A stretch of DNA of 64,000 nucleotides from Acanthosepion esculentum (GCA_964036315.1 OZ038500.1:63229749-63293748); one strand, 5' to 3'; shown: positions 1 through 10,848, counted from the first letter of the stretch. Translations and numbers: made by a program. The notes: a model not told the origin generated them from the letters alone.

Positions 1-1
1 C

Positions 2-835
2 TTGCACCTCCTCTATCTCGATAATGACTCAGCATGTCGACGTTTTGGCGAACGCTGTGTCCGAATCATCTTCATCCGACTCATGGAAATTCTTTTCCTG
101 CTCCGAGAGTGCGGGTACTCTGCTAGTATCCACGGGCCATTTTCGCAGCAAATGCTCGCGAAATATGGCCGACCGAACAGTAGCAAATACTTCATGGTTG
201 CCCGGGTTTGTGCCCGACACGATCCTGACCACTTGAAGTTCCTTCTCACCGATCTTACTGCCAATGACGACGGAGGCTGGGAGCAGAAGAACGTGATTAT
301 TCTCTCGAATAGCTTGGATGCGTTTATCCAGTGGAGTCGCCAACCGTCGGCCACCGAAAAAGAAAAGCTCTTCGGAGAAGTAAGCCACCAGCTAGACCGA
401 CGGATCTTGAAGGTTGTTACCGAGGGGGGCGGCGAAGTTTTAATGATGGATTCCGTACAAGACTTTCTAGATAGGTTACTGATGGACTGTCAAGCGCGCA
501 TAAGCGCCGGACCTGGAAAAGATGTGGGCAAAGAACAGGCAATTCGAATGCTTAAGCGTTTTCTGCGAGTTTTTCTCTTTCTGCGGCCGTACGGTTATGT
601 CTTTGAGCGGCACGCCCCATTTTCAAGACGGATCATGGGTCTTTTTAGTCGTCCAAGCGACCAGAATTATCGGGCGATGCTCAACTGGTGTGCCGAGGAG
701 GACATCGATATTCTACGCGATTTACTGTCTGATCTGGCCACGAATGAAATCGAAAGGCGAGATATTCTTGTCCTTTTTGACTGTCTGGAGGCTTTCTCGA
801 AATTTTACAACTGTCTCATATTTAGCTACGATTGA
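2..835 (+). CDS. Tandem death-effector-like domain protein, 5'-partial
   Basis: An open frame of 277 codons runs from the window edge to a TGA at 833-835. The first codon is TTG, so the true start is probably upstream; the first in-frame ATG is codon 28. Residues 22-113 and 182-270 are two copies of one domain, sharing LFLLR/LFLRP..GY, H.PFS, RP, Y, DxD.L..LL.DL and LDAF/LEAF. The part from Y63 or Y223 onward (short helix, LKFLLTDL or LRDLLSDL, then a helix with LDAF or LEAF) resembles helices 1-4 of a death-effector domain. After copy 1, EKLFGEVSHQLDRRILKVV could be helices 5-6; copy 2 ends after helix 4. Tandem DEDs occur in FADD/caspase-8/FLIP-type apoptosis adaptors, but no caspase or death domain is visible. 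GC is far above the flanks. It could be a last exon, an intronless gene or an acquired gene. The tandem duplication is seen; the DED assignment is inference. Confidence 0.5.
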   Translation: MHLLYLDNDSACRRFGERCVRIIFIRLMEILFLLRECGYSASIHGPFSQQMLAKYGRPNSSKYFMVARVCARHDPDHLKFLLTDLTANDDGGWEQKNVIILSNSLDAFIQWSRQPSATEKEKLFGEVSHQLDRRILKVVTEGGGEVLMMDSVQDFLDRLLMDCQARISAGPGKDVGKEQAIRMLKRFLRVFLFLRPYGYVFERHAPFSRRIMGLFSRPSDQNYRAMLNWCAEEDIDILRDLLSDLATNEIERRDILVLFDCLEAFSKFYNCLIFSYD

Positions 836-1080
836 ATGAAATTTCTTCAAACATCGTATCAAAGTATCATTTGGATTTTTTTGATCTTGTTTTCTTTCAC
901 AAATTCTCCATTTGCCTTTCTCTATTCATCTCCTTCTCCCTCTCTTTATCTTCTTTCCTATCACTGTTTTTTCTCTCTCTCTCTCTTGTTTTCCTCTATA
1001 TTTCCATCTCGTTTTCACTTTCTCTACTCTCTCTTTTTCTCTACTTCTACCCCTTTTCTCTTTCTCTTCATCTTGTGGTG
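836..1080. repeat. Pyrimidine (TC)-rich low-complexity tract
   Basis: CTCTCT/TTTCTC-rich DNA directly follows the stop codon of the left-edge gene. It could be part of a 3' UTR. Open frames through it encode only Leu/Ser/Phe runs and are not credible genes. Confidence 0.8.
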
Positions 1081-1274
1081 GTATGTAAACCTTCTACTTA
1101 TAAAAGACTGGTGACCTTCTTGAGGTCGAACGAACAACCGTAATTTACTACTTATTGATAAAAAGACCAAGGATAGATAAATTAAGTTACGATAAAAATA
1201 TCGCGCGCAAATTTTGGCAAACCTTTGTGCTATATGTGTGGCTGGCTATGGGAAAACGCTTCCTTGTGAGTTTT

Positions 1275-1482
1275 GTCCACACTGGGTGCTCAACACATTC
1301 AACCTTGTGTAACATCTAAGCTACGCTTAGAGATTCATTTGGGTAATTCAACGTGGCGTAATGTTTAGCAAGCTTGTTTCGCTATATAAATTACGGCTGA
1401 GTAGTGAGTTCGATTCTCACTGGGTGCTCCACACTTTTGGCCTTGTACCTCATTTAATCTAACGCTTAGAAAATCATCAGGG
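1275..1482 (+). repeat. tRNA-derived 140-bp unit, left part of array
   Basis: A partial unit (1275-1350) and a nearly complete unit (from 1351) carry tRNA-like internal promoter boxes: TGTTTAGCAAGC (box A-like) and GAGTTCGATTCTCAC (box B). These are followed by GGTGCTCCACAC, GGCCTTGT and CTAAGC..GCTTAGA. The second unit stops at 1482 where the solo LTR begins and resumes after the LTR at 2032. Confidence 0.75.
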
Positions 1483-2031
1483 TGTAGTGGACCGGCGGGT
1501 GTGTGAATGGAAGAAGAGAGAAGATGAATTATCTCTTGGTTATGGCTTCCGCTGGCCGGTCCAGCTACATAAAAATGCTGGACTTTAATGGAGTCCAAAG
1601 AAACAAACAAGACCGATATACATGTATGCGAACGAATATATATTATTAACAAACAGGTTAAAACACGAATTACAAATACATCATTTAAAACATGAATAAA
1701 ACGTTAGTGTCTGTATGGAAAGTTATTGTGTGTGTGTTGAATTGAAATGTCCGTACGGGTGAATTTTGTTTTTAGCGTGTTCCCTGAACATGGGAAACGC
1801 TGGTTGTGTATTAGAGTTCACATATTGGAGATGTTAAGAGAAAGTTTTTGTACCTCGCCCCACGTGCGAGGTTGCCGGCTCCAGGAGAGGCAGTTTGGCC
1901 GCACGTGGGCGAAGCCGTGGAAAAGAGCCGTGGAAAGAGAAAGAGGCGAAAGGTCAGCCCGTATTTATACTCCCGGGAGAGAGAGACCCCTGGTGACGGG
2001 TTAAGGAAATGAAGGGGAGCTAACTGCGACA
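1483..2031 (-). mobile_element. Solo LTR, same family as 21545-23988
   Basis: On the minus strand the unit begins TGTCGCAGTTAGCTCCCC and ends GGTCCACTACA (TG...CA). It matches the two LTRs at 21.5 and 23.4 kb through the TATAAATA box, the CCCGGGAG stretch, the ACGTGGTGCGAGG-like block and the ATTAAAG near the 3' end. The four bases before and after it are both AGGG, a clean target-site duplication. It splits a tRNA-derived repeat unit. The internal region has been lost, as expected after LTR-LTR recombination. Confidence 0.85.
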
Positions 2032-2440
2032 AGGGCACTTCGATGTGGTGTAGCGGTTAGCAAGCTTGTCTCACTTGATCAATTACGACTGAGTAATGAA
2101 TTCGATCCTCACTCGGTGTTCCACACTTTTGGCCTTGTGCCACATCTATAAAGCTTAGAAATTAATTTTGGACAATTTGAGGACGTGGTGTAATGTTTAG
2201 CAAGCTTGTCTCACTAGATCAATTACAACTGAGTAGTGAATTCGATCCTCACTCGGTGCTCCACACTTTGGGCCTTGTGCCATATCTATAACGCTTACAA
2301 ATTAATTTTGGATAATTTGACGACGTGGTGTAATGTTTAGCAAGCTTGTCTCACTAGATCAATTACGGCTGAGTAGTGAGTTCGATCCTCACTGGGTGCT
2401 CCACATTTCGGCCTTGTGTCATATCTAAGCTTCGCTTAGA
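2032..2440 (+). repeat. Tandem array of the 140-bp tRNA-derived unit
   Basis: Units begin at 2042, 2182 and 2322, a period of exactly 140 bp. Each has the box A-like TAGCAAGCTTGTCTCAC and box B-like TTCGATCCTCAC. Dispersed SINEs are normally single, so head-to-tail copies point to expansion as a satellite. Single copies on the minus strand lie near 30.2 and 39.6 kb. Confidence 0.8.
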
Positions 2441-3000
2441 ACCGTGGTTGGCTGCTTTGCATGCGTACTTGGTAGAATAGTCTGTCTAGCGGGATGGGAT
2501 GACCAGAAAAAAGGGTGCGAAAGAAGGTAGTATTTCGTTCATTTTATGGTTGGTCACGTGATCACAAACATTCGGGGTGTTGGGTAACGATCCATTTTTT
2601 GACGTAAGATACACGGCTAACAGGAACAAGCCATTTATTTACTTTATGTGAATAGAAGCATAACCAAAAAGCAACATATCGTTACGAAACAATAAAAAGA
2701 TATACTTCCACCGAAAGGGTTTAATATCAGAACAAGGGTTGTACTTTATGACGTTCAAAGTAAAAAGTGCGGTGACCTGAGTTGGATCCCATTATTTGTA
2801 ACTAGAGTTCAGGCATAGTAGTAGTTGTAGGGACGTAGAAAACGATTATCTTGATAGAAAGAATTGACTGATGTCTGAAAGAGCCCTCTGGTATCAATGT
2901 AACAGTCCATTGGTGAGGATAGTCAGTTGTTGTTTAGGTAACGATAGAGACAGATATGTTAGCCAACCAGGGGTTGGGTAGACAAAGGACACAATTTCTA
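2441..3000. other. No gene seen
   Basis: Mixed-composition DNA with no ORF above 60 codons and no clear repeat structure that I can name. Confidence 0.5.
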
Positions 3001-3099
3001 TGCATCCTAAATCGGAAACTCAAGACATATCACCAAGACTGTATAGTGTTTCTCTTAGGGGATTACAAGTAAAACTTTTTATTGTCCTCCCTTTAAACG

Positions 3100-5760
3100 T
3101 ACTGCTTGCCTTTTTTATGTGTTTTTATCTATCTATGGGACAATTTGTGACATTCCTACGCGTTTCCTCAGTAATTCCAACGGACACCCTTCTCTATTTG
3201 ATCTCTTCTTTACCTCTATCAATGACTCATATCATACTCTGCAGCTCTGTCCTCTTGGCAACTCCGATCATGCGATAGTGTCTGTAGATATCTTTTTCAA
3301 CTCTCCCATCAGTCATGAATCTCCGACCAACAGAATATCATTCTGTTATCAACGCGCTGATTGAGACTCGTTCCATGACTCCCTTCGCGATGTTCCTTCG
3401 AATGACGTTTTTAATCATTCTGTTAAAAAATGAGGTCTCCTCCTGGGTGAAATCTAATATCGAAGATTTCATTCCAGCACTGAAATACCAAATGGAAGCG
3501 CGATTATCTTCTTGTATCTCACCTGCATGCTCAGCTGCTATAGCCCACAGGAATCACTTCTTCCGGCTGTACCAGAGCGACAAGTCTGATTGCAACAGAC
3601 GTCTCTTTGTCACTGCTCGTAATGAGTGCAAGTGTCTCCTTAAAGAAAAGAAGTTAGTGTTTGGTAATAGAATGAAACAACGTATAGCCTCTCGCATGTT
3701 TGGTTCTATAGATTACTGACGGCTTGCAAGAGTGTGCTGGACAACAGCAAGTTCTCAGTCCCTCCTCTCCTTAATCAATTTGAAGTTCTGCAGATAAGGT
3801 AGGGTACTTTGCTTGGAAGTTTCATTTCCAAATCCACTCTCGACTCATCTAGAACGGAGGCTAATCTGAGTGATATGCGCATAACCCCGTCACTGGTTTC
3901 AGGCATCATTTCTAAACTAAACTCCCACAGGGCAAGCGGATGCGACGGAATTACTGTCGTTGTCTGAAAGAATTGTGTTCCTGGGCTCCAAACTTTATAG
4001 CAACTGCCACACTGCTTCCTGCTTTCCCTTTCCCGTTTTTAAGAACTCTGGAGAACACCCTGGCCCTTCAAATAGTCTCTTACCGCATTTCAGTAAAGTA
4101 TTCGAGGTTCTAATAAATGCTGATCTGGTTAAGCATCTTACTTCTCACGACCTCCTTTCCAACAAACAATATGGCTTCCTTTTCGCTAGGTCTACCGTCA
4201 ATGAGCTAACAGTCATCACTGAATTTGTATATTAAGCTCTAGATAAGAACGGAAAAGCTAGGTTTGTGGTTCTAGATATTTCGAAGGCGTTCAACAAGGT
4301 TTGGTATACTGGCCTTCTACGCAAGCTCCAGGGCTACGGTAAAACGAATACTTGTTTTTTTTTCTATCAAATCGTGAAATGAAGGGCGTATTGAATGGGT
4401 TCGTTTTCCAGAACCTTTTCCCCAAGTCTATATCCTGAGTCCTACGCTGTTTCTGATCTTCATCAATGATTTTCTCAGTGTCATCAATTTCCAACTAGGT
4501 ATTTATGCAGATGACACTACAATTTAATCTTGTCTCAGTAGCAAACCCGACAGTTCTGAGAAAGGAAACCTGGCAGATGCCCTTGAAAAGGACCTACAAT
4601 CAGTGGATTAAGAAATGGCTTGTAAATTTTCACGCCTCGCCTCCAAAACAAAACAGCTTTCATTTAACCACCACAGAGAAACTTTTCTGTCTGCATGGCT
4701 GATTCTAAACTCCAGGAGAGCAACACACCACGCCCTCTTGGCCTCACGTCTTCTACTGACATGAAGTGGAGCGACTACCAGACCATATATAGCAACTGTT
4801 ATATACTGTACCTATGAACACTGCTGGGTATGTTCCAATCCTCATAAATACGTTGGACACTATTGTAAGTGGGGGTAATATGCTGTTTGAGTAGTCCACT
4901 GCTAGCATCTACTGCAAGGAAATTTGGGTCACTGTGCCGTGCCAGAAAATTTTCAGAATCTAACTTGCACATTTACGAATATACCATTCATCCGTCCATT
5001 GAATATTGTTGCTGTTGCAACCTAGAAAGGGTTACTGAATGAGAAATAACCAAAAACGGAGGTTGGAAATGAAATGGTAATCTTTATAACATCAACAAAA
5101 TACAATACTCGCCAGCGGCATCAAGTAAGTAAACCACTGCTAGCAGTGGACTACTCATACAGCATATTACCCCCCACTTACAATAGTGTCCAACGTATTT
5201 ATGAGGATTGGAACATACCCATTAGTGTTCATAGGTACAGTATATAACAGATGCTATATATGGTCTGGTGCTTCTGCTGTACATCTCGAGATTCTTGACA
5301 ATATCCAAAGAAGGATCTGCAATGTAATCGATCCTGACCAGGCATCTCGACTTCAGTTACTTTATCACCGATGTGACGTGGTTTCACTCTGTCTTTTCTA
5401 GAAACATTTTCATGCAACTGCGCTAACGAGATTTTTTTTGCATTAATTTAAGCTTGCTACTAGATTGGCAACTAGGTCCCACCGTTTTACTGTTGAAATA
5501 GCTAAATGCAACCACAACTTATACTCCAACAGTTTCTTTGCTCGCACTGCCCACCTGTGGAACTCCATTTCGTTTCCTTGCTTCCCTGATAACTACAATC
5601 TTAAACAATTTAAATGCAACGTCAATCGCCATCATTTGTCTTCTTGAACACCGTTCATCTTTTGTCCTTTCCTCAATCCTCACTATTCTCAGGCTTCTAT
5701 TTCACTTTCACTCACTCTAACTCCCTACGTACTAGTGGCATTACCGCCTTGCTTGGAGGT
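3100..5760 (+). pseudogene. Decayed non-LTR retrotransposon (EN + RT), Jockey/CR1-like
   Basis: Fragments in all three forward frames line up in the order of a LINE ORF2. First comes an apurinic-endonuclease C-terminus with PLGNSDHAIVSV (about 3250-3285). A linker follows with SPACSAAIAHRNHFFRLYQ and KQRIAS (about 3500-3700). The reverse transcriptase has NKQYGF, LDISKAFNKVW (about 4265-4300, catalytic Asp kept), FLIFINDFLS and YADDTT (4504-4521). The C-terminus has WSGASAVHLEILDNIQRRIC (5265 on) and TRSHRFTVEIAKCN (from 5468). The 3' end is a CTTGCTTGGAGGTGAAATG signature running into a (TA)n tail. Multiple stops and frameshifts make it dead, and an inverted duplication interrupts it at 4777-5265. 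Many 3'-truncated relatives occur elsewhere in the window. Confidence 0.9.
4777..5268. repeat. Inverted duplication inside the LINE
   Basis: Arms at about 4777-4915 and 5125-5268 are near-perfect reverse complements of ~140 bp, including GGTATGTTCCAATCCTCATA and its complement. The inner end of the right arm carries the palindrome CCACTGCTAGCAGTGG. The arms include the LINE segment encoding the WSG motif, so the left arm looks like an inverted copy of DNA spanning a LINE/non-LINE junction. Confidence 0.8.
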
Positions 5761-5765
5761 GAAAT

Positions 5766-5766
5766 G

Positions 5767-5809
<43 letters not shown>
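5766..5809. repeat. (TA)n microsatellite
   Basis: About 22 TA units directly follow the LINE 3' end and probably form its tail. Confidence 0.95.
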
Positions 5810-5813
<4 letters not shown>

Positions 5814-6034
5814 TGCTAAACTGACCGAGGAAAAGGGAAACTAGGATGAATCCATCCAGCTCTTATCTCAAACTTAAAAGAGACCGTTTGACCAACACAA
5901 GGAATGTTAATAAACTCATGTTAAAAAGATAAATAAACAAATAAAAAAACAAATGAAAACTACAGACAAAAGTTCATTTTCTCCATCAAGACATTCATTT
6001 CTGTAGTTTACTGCTACAGCAAGCAGAAACATTT

Positions 6035-6077
6035 TTTCTCCCGATGATGGCCATGTTGGCCGAAACTAGTCGAGGAA
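6035..6077 (+). ncRNA. Hammerhead-ribozyme-like motif with a core substitution
   Basis: Stem I TTTCTC pairs with GAGGAA (one G-T). The core reads CCGATGA where the consensus is CUGANGA, so U4 is changed to C. Stem II is GGCC/GGCC around a short loop. GAA follows, then stem III AC-TA-GT and the triplet GTC. Penelope-like elements are known to carry such motifs near their ends. The core change should reduce or abolish activity. Confidence 0.6.
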
Positions 6078-6173
6078 TCTAAATGAAATAATAATAATAA
6101 AAACAAGAATATTAATCGACAACCCAGTAAGTCTGAAGATTTTAATTAATTTTTTTAAATAATTTTTATCGTT

Positions 6174-6175
<2 letters not shown>

Positions 6176-6241
<66 letters not shown>
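6176..6241. repeat. (TA)n microsatellite
   Basis: About 33 TA units lie between the hammerhead-bearing segment and the PLE-type terminal sequence at 6242-6400. Confidence 0.95.
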
Positions 6242-6243
<2 letters not shown>

Positions 6244-6400
6244 GTGAAAACAAAAGGGAGATTTTTCTTTATCGATGCGTTTCGCCCTCCCATGGATTTT
6301 ATTTTTTTGTTGCAAAATAAAATCTGTACATTTGCCTTGATAAAGTCCACGAAAGGCGTCAGTAAAGGACGAAAGAAAAATATTCGTTTTATCTTTATTC
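6242..6400 (-). mobile_element. Penelope-like terminal fragment
   Basis: Read on the minus strand it contains ACTTTATCAAGGCAAATGTA, TTTTGCAACAA and GGGCGAAACGCAT. The same signature occurs at 58665-58770, where an adjacent segment encodes a PLE endonuclease. It begins directly at a (TA)n array. Confidence 0.55.
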
Positions 6401-6471
6401 ATATAGTTTTTTTACAGAATTTTTTTTTATTTATATTTGAAAAAAATTCGAAATTATCTATCTAATTTTTG

Positions 6472-6473
<2 letters not shown>

Positions 6474-6503
<30 letters not shown>
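6474..6503. repeat. Poly-T tract
   Basis: A run of about 30 T. It may be the poly-A tail of a minus-strand retroposon, but no body is recognisable. Confidence 0.8.
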
Positions 6504-7890
6504 CAAATTTTTACTAATTGATTTTTATTCATGTATTTTTATAAACGGCCAGGTTCCATTTTGGCAGGTTATTTTACAAAGAAATCGTCATAGTAACTTT
6601 CTAATTTTGTTAATTAGTATTTTATACAATTTTAGTATCATTTTTTTTATTATAAATAATTTTTTATAAACTATCATCCGTATGCAACCGTTTCCTCAAA
6701 TCAAACGAAGAAATCCTTTAAATATTAAAGACAGTCATTCATAAGGACTTATAGACACAAGAAGAAAGAAATAAACTCTATTTCCAACACGATTACATAC
6801 TTACATATATATCATATTAAAACATGCCCAAATTTTATTTTCTACCTAATAACAGAAAATATTTACAAACATGCTAAAAAGATTCTACGACAAAACGCAC
6901 ACCGTTTTAATCAAAGTGTCTATTGGTTAGAAATTAACATCACCATGTGAAATATTTGACCAATCGAAGAAAACTAAAACCCTATTTTTCTCGAGTCTAC
7001 TTTCGGTAAAAAAAATTCTCATAAAACCCCACAGATTTCGACTTTGAGGAGTATAGACTCGACTCTCTCCAAGCCGTTCAAACACAAGAGAAGACGTGGC
7101 TACATAGTTTTTTCTTTCTCCTCAGCGAATGCTGAAAGAAACATGTGTCGGCGACTTCAAACGAATAATCTCCAACAACAACGGCTCGGACGGTCAGTGA
7201 ATATTCGCTGAGGATCAAAGACTACAGATTTTCTGTGGATCAATTACCCAAAGACTTTAACTCAACTAAAGACTATTTTTACTGCTTTTTGACTCTTTCG
7301 AATTCATGTATATATATTTGTAAATACAAATGTTTTATTTTACAGGTACATTCATTTTTTCTTAATTTCTATATTATCATTGTTTGGAATTTACAGTTCA
7401 GGATTTTTAAAAATTCCCGGACGACAGAATTCCCTACAAGTAATCCTGGCAGACAGTGGGGCATATTTAAACTGTATGTTTTTTTGCCACCATGTTTCTT
7501 ATTTAACAATTTTACAACTCTTTTGATCTTCATCTCAAGAAAATTAAAATACGAAAGGGTGCTGAAAAGTTCTCGGCCTAATTAACAAGTTATTTAACAA
7601 ATAAATAAATTAATAAAGAAAAACTAATCTTTAGTTATTTGGTCAGATTTAGGTTAATTGGCTAGTCCTTTCTTTTCAACATCTCCTGATAGTACGAATA
7701 ATTACGGAGTGTTCTCAGTATTTAGAATAATTGTAATTGAAAATTAGTACTATTAAGAAAAAACTATAAACCAATACATATAAGTCGTAAATTGTTTTGT
7801 GAAGGTACAATTCTTACTATTGTACATTAAAAATTACTTTTAAAAACACCAATATCAGACATGAAATAAACAAAACACGACTTAAAAAGT
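6504..7890. other. AT-rich DNA, no gene recognised
   Basis: No credible coding region. An open frame at 7235-7585 (+) has only AT-driven composition. The segment GGTGCTGAAAAGTTCTCGGCC near 7559-7579 resembles one at 9069-9092 in the same orientation, possibly remnants of one transposon family. Confidence 0.5.
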
Positions 7891-7891
7891 A

Positions 7892-7964
7892 CGAGCTTGC
7901 CAGGATTCGAACCTGGAATCTTCTGATCCGTAGTCAGACGCGTTATCCATTGCGCCACAAGCCC
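7892..7964 (-). tRNA. tRNA-Arg (anticodon ACG)
   Basis: The 73-nt minus-strand cloverleaf has an acceptor stem GGGCTTG/CAAGCTC (one G-T), discriminator G, and D arm GTGGCGCAATGGATAACGCG. The anticodon arm is TCTGACTACGGATCAGA with anticodon ACG after U33. The T arm is CCAGGTTCGAATCCTGG. Box A and box B are canonical. A TTTTT pol III terminator follows at 7888-7884. The sequence is nearly the same as metazoan tRNA-Arg(ACG), and no intron or CCA is encoded. Clean stems and a terminator argue for a functional gene, not a SINE head. Confidence 0.95.
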
Positions 7965-9060
7965 ACGCTGACTGCAAATCTTCTTTTTACAATATCTATC
8001 ATTTGCAAACAAAACACTTTCATTTCTTTTTTGTGAAATGTTTAAAGTTTCATTTTATACGATAAACTTTTATCTTGACATAAAATCAAAGAATTTATCA
8101 ACTTATGAATAAATTTAGAGGTTAACATATAAATCCTATTTTCGCTGACAATTGAATTGACAACAATCACCATCCACGTGTTTATTTTTTGGCGCGAAAA
8201 TACACATTATCAACGTTTTTATTTTTATAACATCCAAAACACCCCTTTTTATTTAATTTTCACGATGATTTATGTCTTATTTTTGGTAATTAATTTACTT
8301 ATTTTATATCCTTGTTTGATGTAATCTATTTATTTGGTTGTACGCATACAAGTTGTTGAAAGGAGAAAAGTGTGTTTGGTGCAGAAGTCACACGATTGCT
8401 TTTTTTTTAAAAATGTGTAAGTCAGCGTATTTTCTTTTCTTAATAATATTGTCTAACAATAAAACATTCAGAAGACATTTAATAGCAATCTGATTTTCAA
8501 TAAATAAATAGGATTAGAGAGAGTTAGAGTTTACTTTAGTCTTAGTCTAGTTGACTGCTGTTTTTAGAAATAATCCAAAGTTCTTTATTTTTTTTATTTG
8601 TTGAATAGTCAAGTAAATAACCGCTTAATTTGCACATAGTATTTTATTTTTATTTCACCAAATGATTTGTTTTTTTATAAGCAAATAAATTTATGTTTTT
8701 TACGGTGTTTAGTAAAGTAATTTCTGTTATGTTTAAAAACATCCCTTGAGCATTTATTTTTTGGGCACGAACAGAAGTCACAATGATTTTTGTTTGAATG
8801 ATAAATAAATGTAAAGATAATTGATAATAAATTTAGCTACTATCTGGACGAATAAAAATAAAATCCATTATTTTTAAATTAAATTTAAATAAAATCAGAA
8901 TAAATCGCATTCCCAATTATTTTTTTTAATATTGTAAAAATTCTTTATTTTGAAAAATTACAGATTAAAAATAATATTGGTGGATAAATCCTACTTTACT
9001 CACGAAGCAAATACTTTGAAAATTTTAATTATAATTAAAATTAAAAATGAATTATTTTTT
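7965..9060. other. AT-rich DNA, no gene recognised
   Basis: Very AT-rich intergenic sequence upstream of the tRNA gene. No ORF, tandem array or mobile-element signature can be supported. Confidence 0.5.
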
Positions 9061-9076
9061 TATGAGTGGGGGCTGT

Positions 9077-9132
9077 TGAAAGTTTTCGGCCCGACCTACT
9101 TAGAAAAATCTTTTTTCGAAGAGTCGGGCCAA
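9077..9132. repeat. Hairpin: GGCCCGAC arms
   Basis: TTCGGCCCGAC and GTCGGGCC are inverted across about 30 bp within AT-rich DNA. The left arm overlaps a GCTGTTGAAAGTTTTCGGCC segment like the one near 7565. It may be a transposon end. Confidence 0.4.
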
Positions 9133-9780
9133 GAACATTTTTCATTTATTTTATTATTTATTTTTTAACTAGTCTCATATTTTACGTCGTTTGGTCAGAT
9201 GTGAAAAGCCATACGTCTGCTGAAATAATACAAAATAAAAAATAAAAAATAAATAAAAGAAAACGAAAGATCTTGTCCGTGTATTTTTTACGTAATTAAA
9301 ACTAAAAGCGAAAGTGAAAAATTTCATTTTTATCTCCGTGAAGAAAAATTTCAATTGATATGGGAAGATATTTTCGGCCAATAGAAGGAAGAAAAAAAAT
9401 GTCCTTGTCTTCTGAGACAATGCAGGAATTTAAAAGTAACATAAATGCTACGGGTTCTAGCTGTGTAACAAAAAAATCAGCATCTTGTGATTTGGTAATA
9501 ATGTTTATCGAAGCAGCTGTACATCATTTAGTTAACATGTAGCCGTTTTAAATTTACACAACTATTATTCAGAACCATTTTATTTGCCTGATGTTTTGCG
9601 GGGTTGGTTTATTTACCTGATTTACTTAAATCAGGTAAAAATATAAATTAGTGATAAACTTAAATTTTAAGTTCTATCACTAATTAATTAAATTATATTT
9701 TATTTTTTATGGCATTGAAGATAATTGTTACTGTTTGAGTTTGTTAACTCAAAAATAATAAAAAAAAGTATTCGCACCAA
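9133..9780. other. AT-rich DNA, no gene recognised
   Basis: Short open frames exist on both strands (for example 9360-9542 plus), but none has domain-like content. Confidence 0.4.
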
Positions 9781-9781
9781 A

Positions 9782-9890
9782 TTCTCCCAGGCAACTCCTA
9801 TGGCAATCTAGTTGGGTTAAACTTTGCGATCGCCCTAAATGTGGGCGACTCGGATGCACTGTTTCTAACTGTGGGGTCACGCTCACCAAG
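9782..9890 (+). pseudogene. U1 snRNA-like relic
   Basis: A GC-richer island aligns in order with the central and 3' parts of U1 snRNA. TTCTCCCAGG matches the U1 TTTTCCCAGGG block. TTGCGATCGCCC AAATGTGGGCGACTCG matches stem-loop III (TGCGAT.. CC.AAATGTGGGAAACTCG), followed by TGCA and TGTGGGG..CACGC. The 5' splice-site-recognition end (ATACTTACCTG) is absent, the U1A-type loop is altered and the Sm site is degenerate. It is therefore a pseudogene or truncated copy. Confidence 0.5.
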
Positions 9891-9939
9891 CCAAAACCTG
9901 ATATTTTTTTCTTTTTTTAAAAATTGTAAATTCCTTTTA

Positions 9940-10165
9940 AGTTCCTCGAATCTCATAAAATGTGCACGAACAACCTTGGCTTGATTAAACTGAAACCAGA
10001 AGTTCCACTCCGACTACTTCTTAACCTCTTCAAGTCTAGGGTCATATGATGTACATCCTACATATCCTTCTAATATACACTTCCTCCTTCCCACTCTTTA
10101 CATCCTTACAACAATCTCACTAAGTAACTATCTTGAGTGACTCTTGAGCCTTGTGTTTAGATGAA
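9940..10165 (+). mobile_element. LINE 3' end fragment (second LINE family)
   Basis: It shares the order GTTCCACTCC..., CTCTTCAAGTCTA, ACATATCCT, CACTAAGTAACTA and CTCTTGAGCCTTGT with the segment at 12300-12830, which encodes a LINE C-terminus. A 3'-truncated, non-coding piece. Confidence 0.6.
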
Positions 10166-10791
10166 CTAAAGTTTTAAAAAATGTTCTAATTCTATTTTCT
10201 TAATCAATAACCATTATTCTGAAAATACTGAACATGAATAATGACCAAGTGTTAAAGAAAATGAAAACAAAAAGGACACTTATGCTTAGAATCAGTTGAA
10301 ATTTCAACATATGAAGAAGAAAGAAGGCTTAGAGAATCTGACACTCACAGAACATTGAAAATCAAGGGTGACAAAGGAAAGCAGTAAATAACCTGCTTTA
10401 ATGTGCTTGTGTAAATGGATGGCAGAACAGGGCCTGGGAGGGAAGGTGAAGCAACAAACTCTACTAAGGGCTACAAAGATGAGGATGTTGTGAAGCCAGG
10501 GCTGTGGAGTTGGAACACAAAACCTCCAACTCCAATTCCTCTATTTTAGGCACCTCTGACTCTGTTTTATGTAATTAAGTGATTATGGCCTACAAATCTC
10601 ATAAAGCCTATGCATATGCTCCTAACTTGAGTAGGCCTATATCATTATGACTGGTTTATATCAAAGAATAAAGATATTGTGGTTTTTATATCATACCTAT
10701 TCATTCTTCAATATTTTCTAACAAAATTAAAGACAAAATCTTTAAAAGGATATAGAAGTAATAACAATAAAAATAAAAATGCTATAATTTA

Positions 10792-10795
<4 letters not shown>

Positions 10796-10842
<47 letters not shown>
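10796..10842. repeat. (TA)n microsatellite
   Basis: About 23 TA units to the left of the large palindrome. Confidence 0.95.

Positions 10843-10848
<6 letters not shown>

Noticed and set aside
13..388. Minus-strand and alternative-frame ORFs over the left-edge gene
   Set aside because: Shadows of the 277-codon frame, which alone shows the internal domain duplication.
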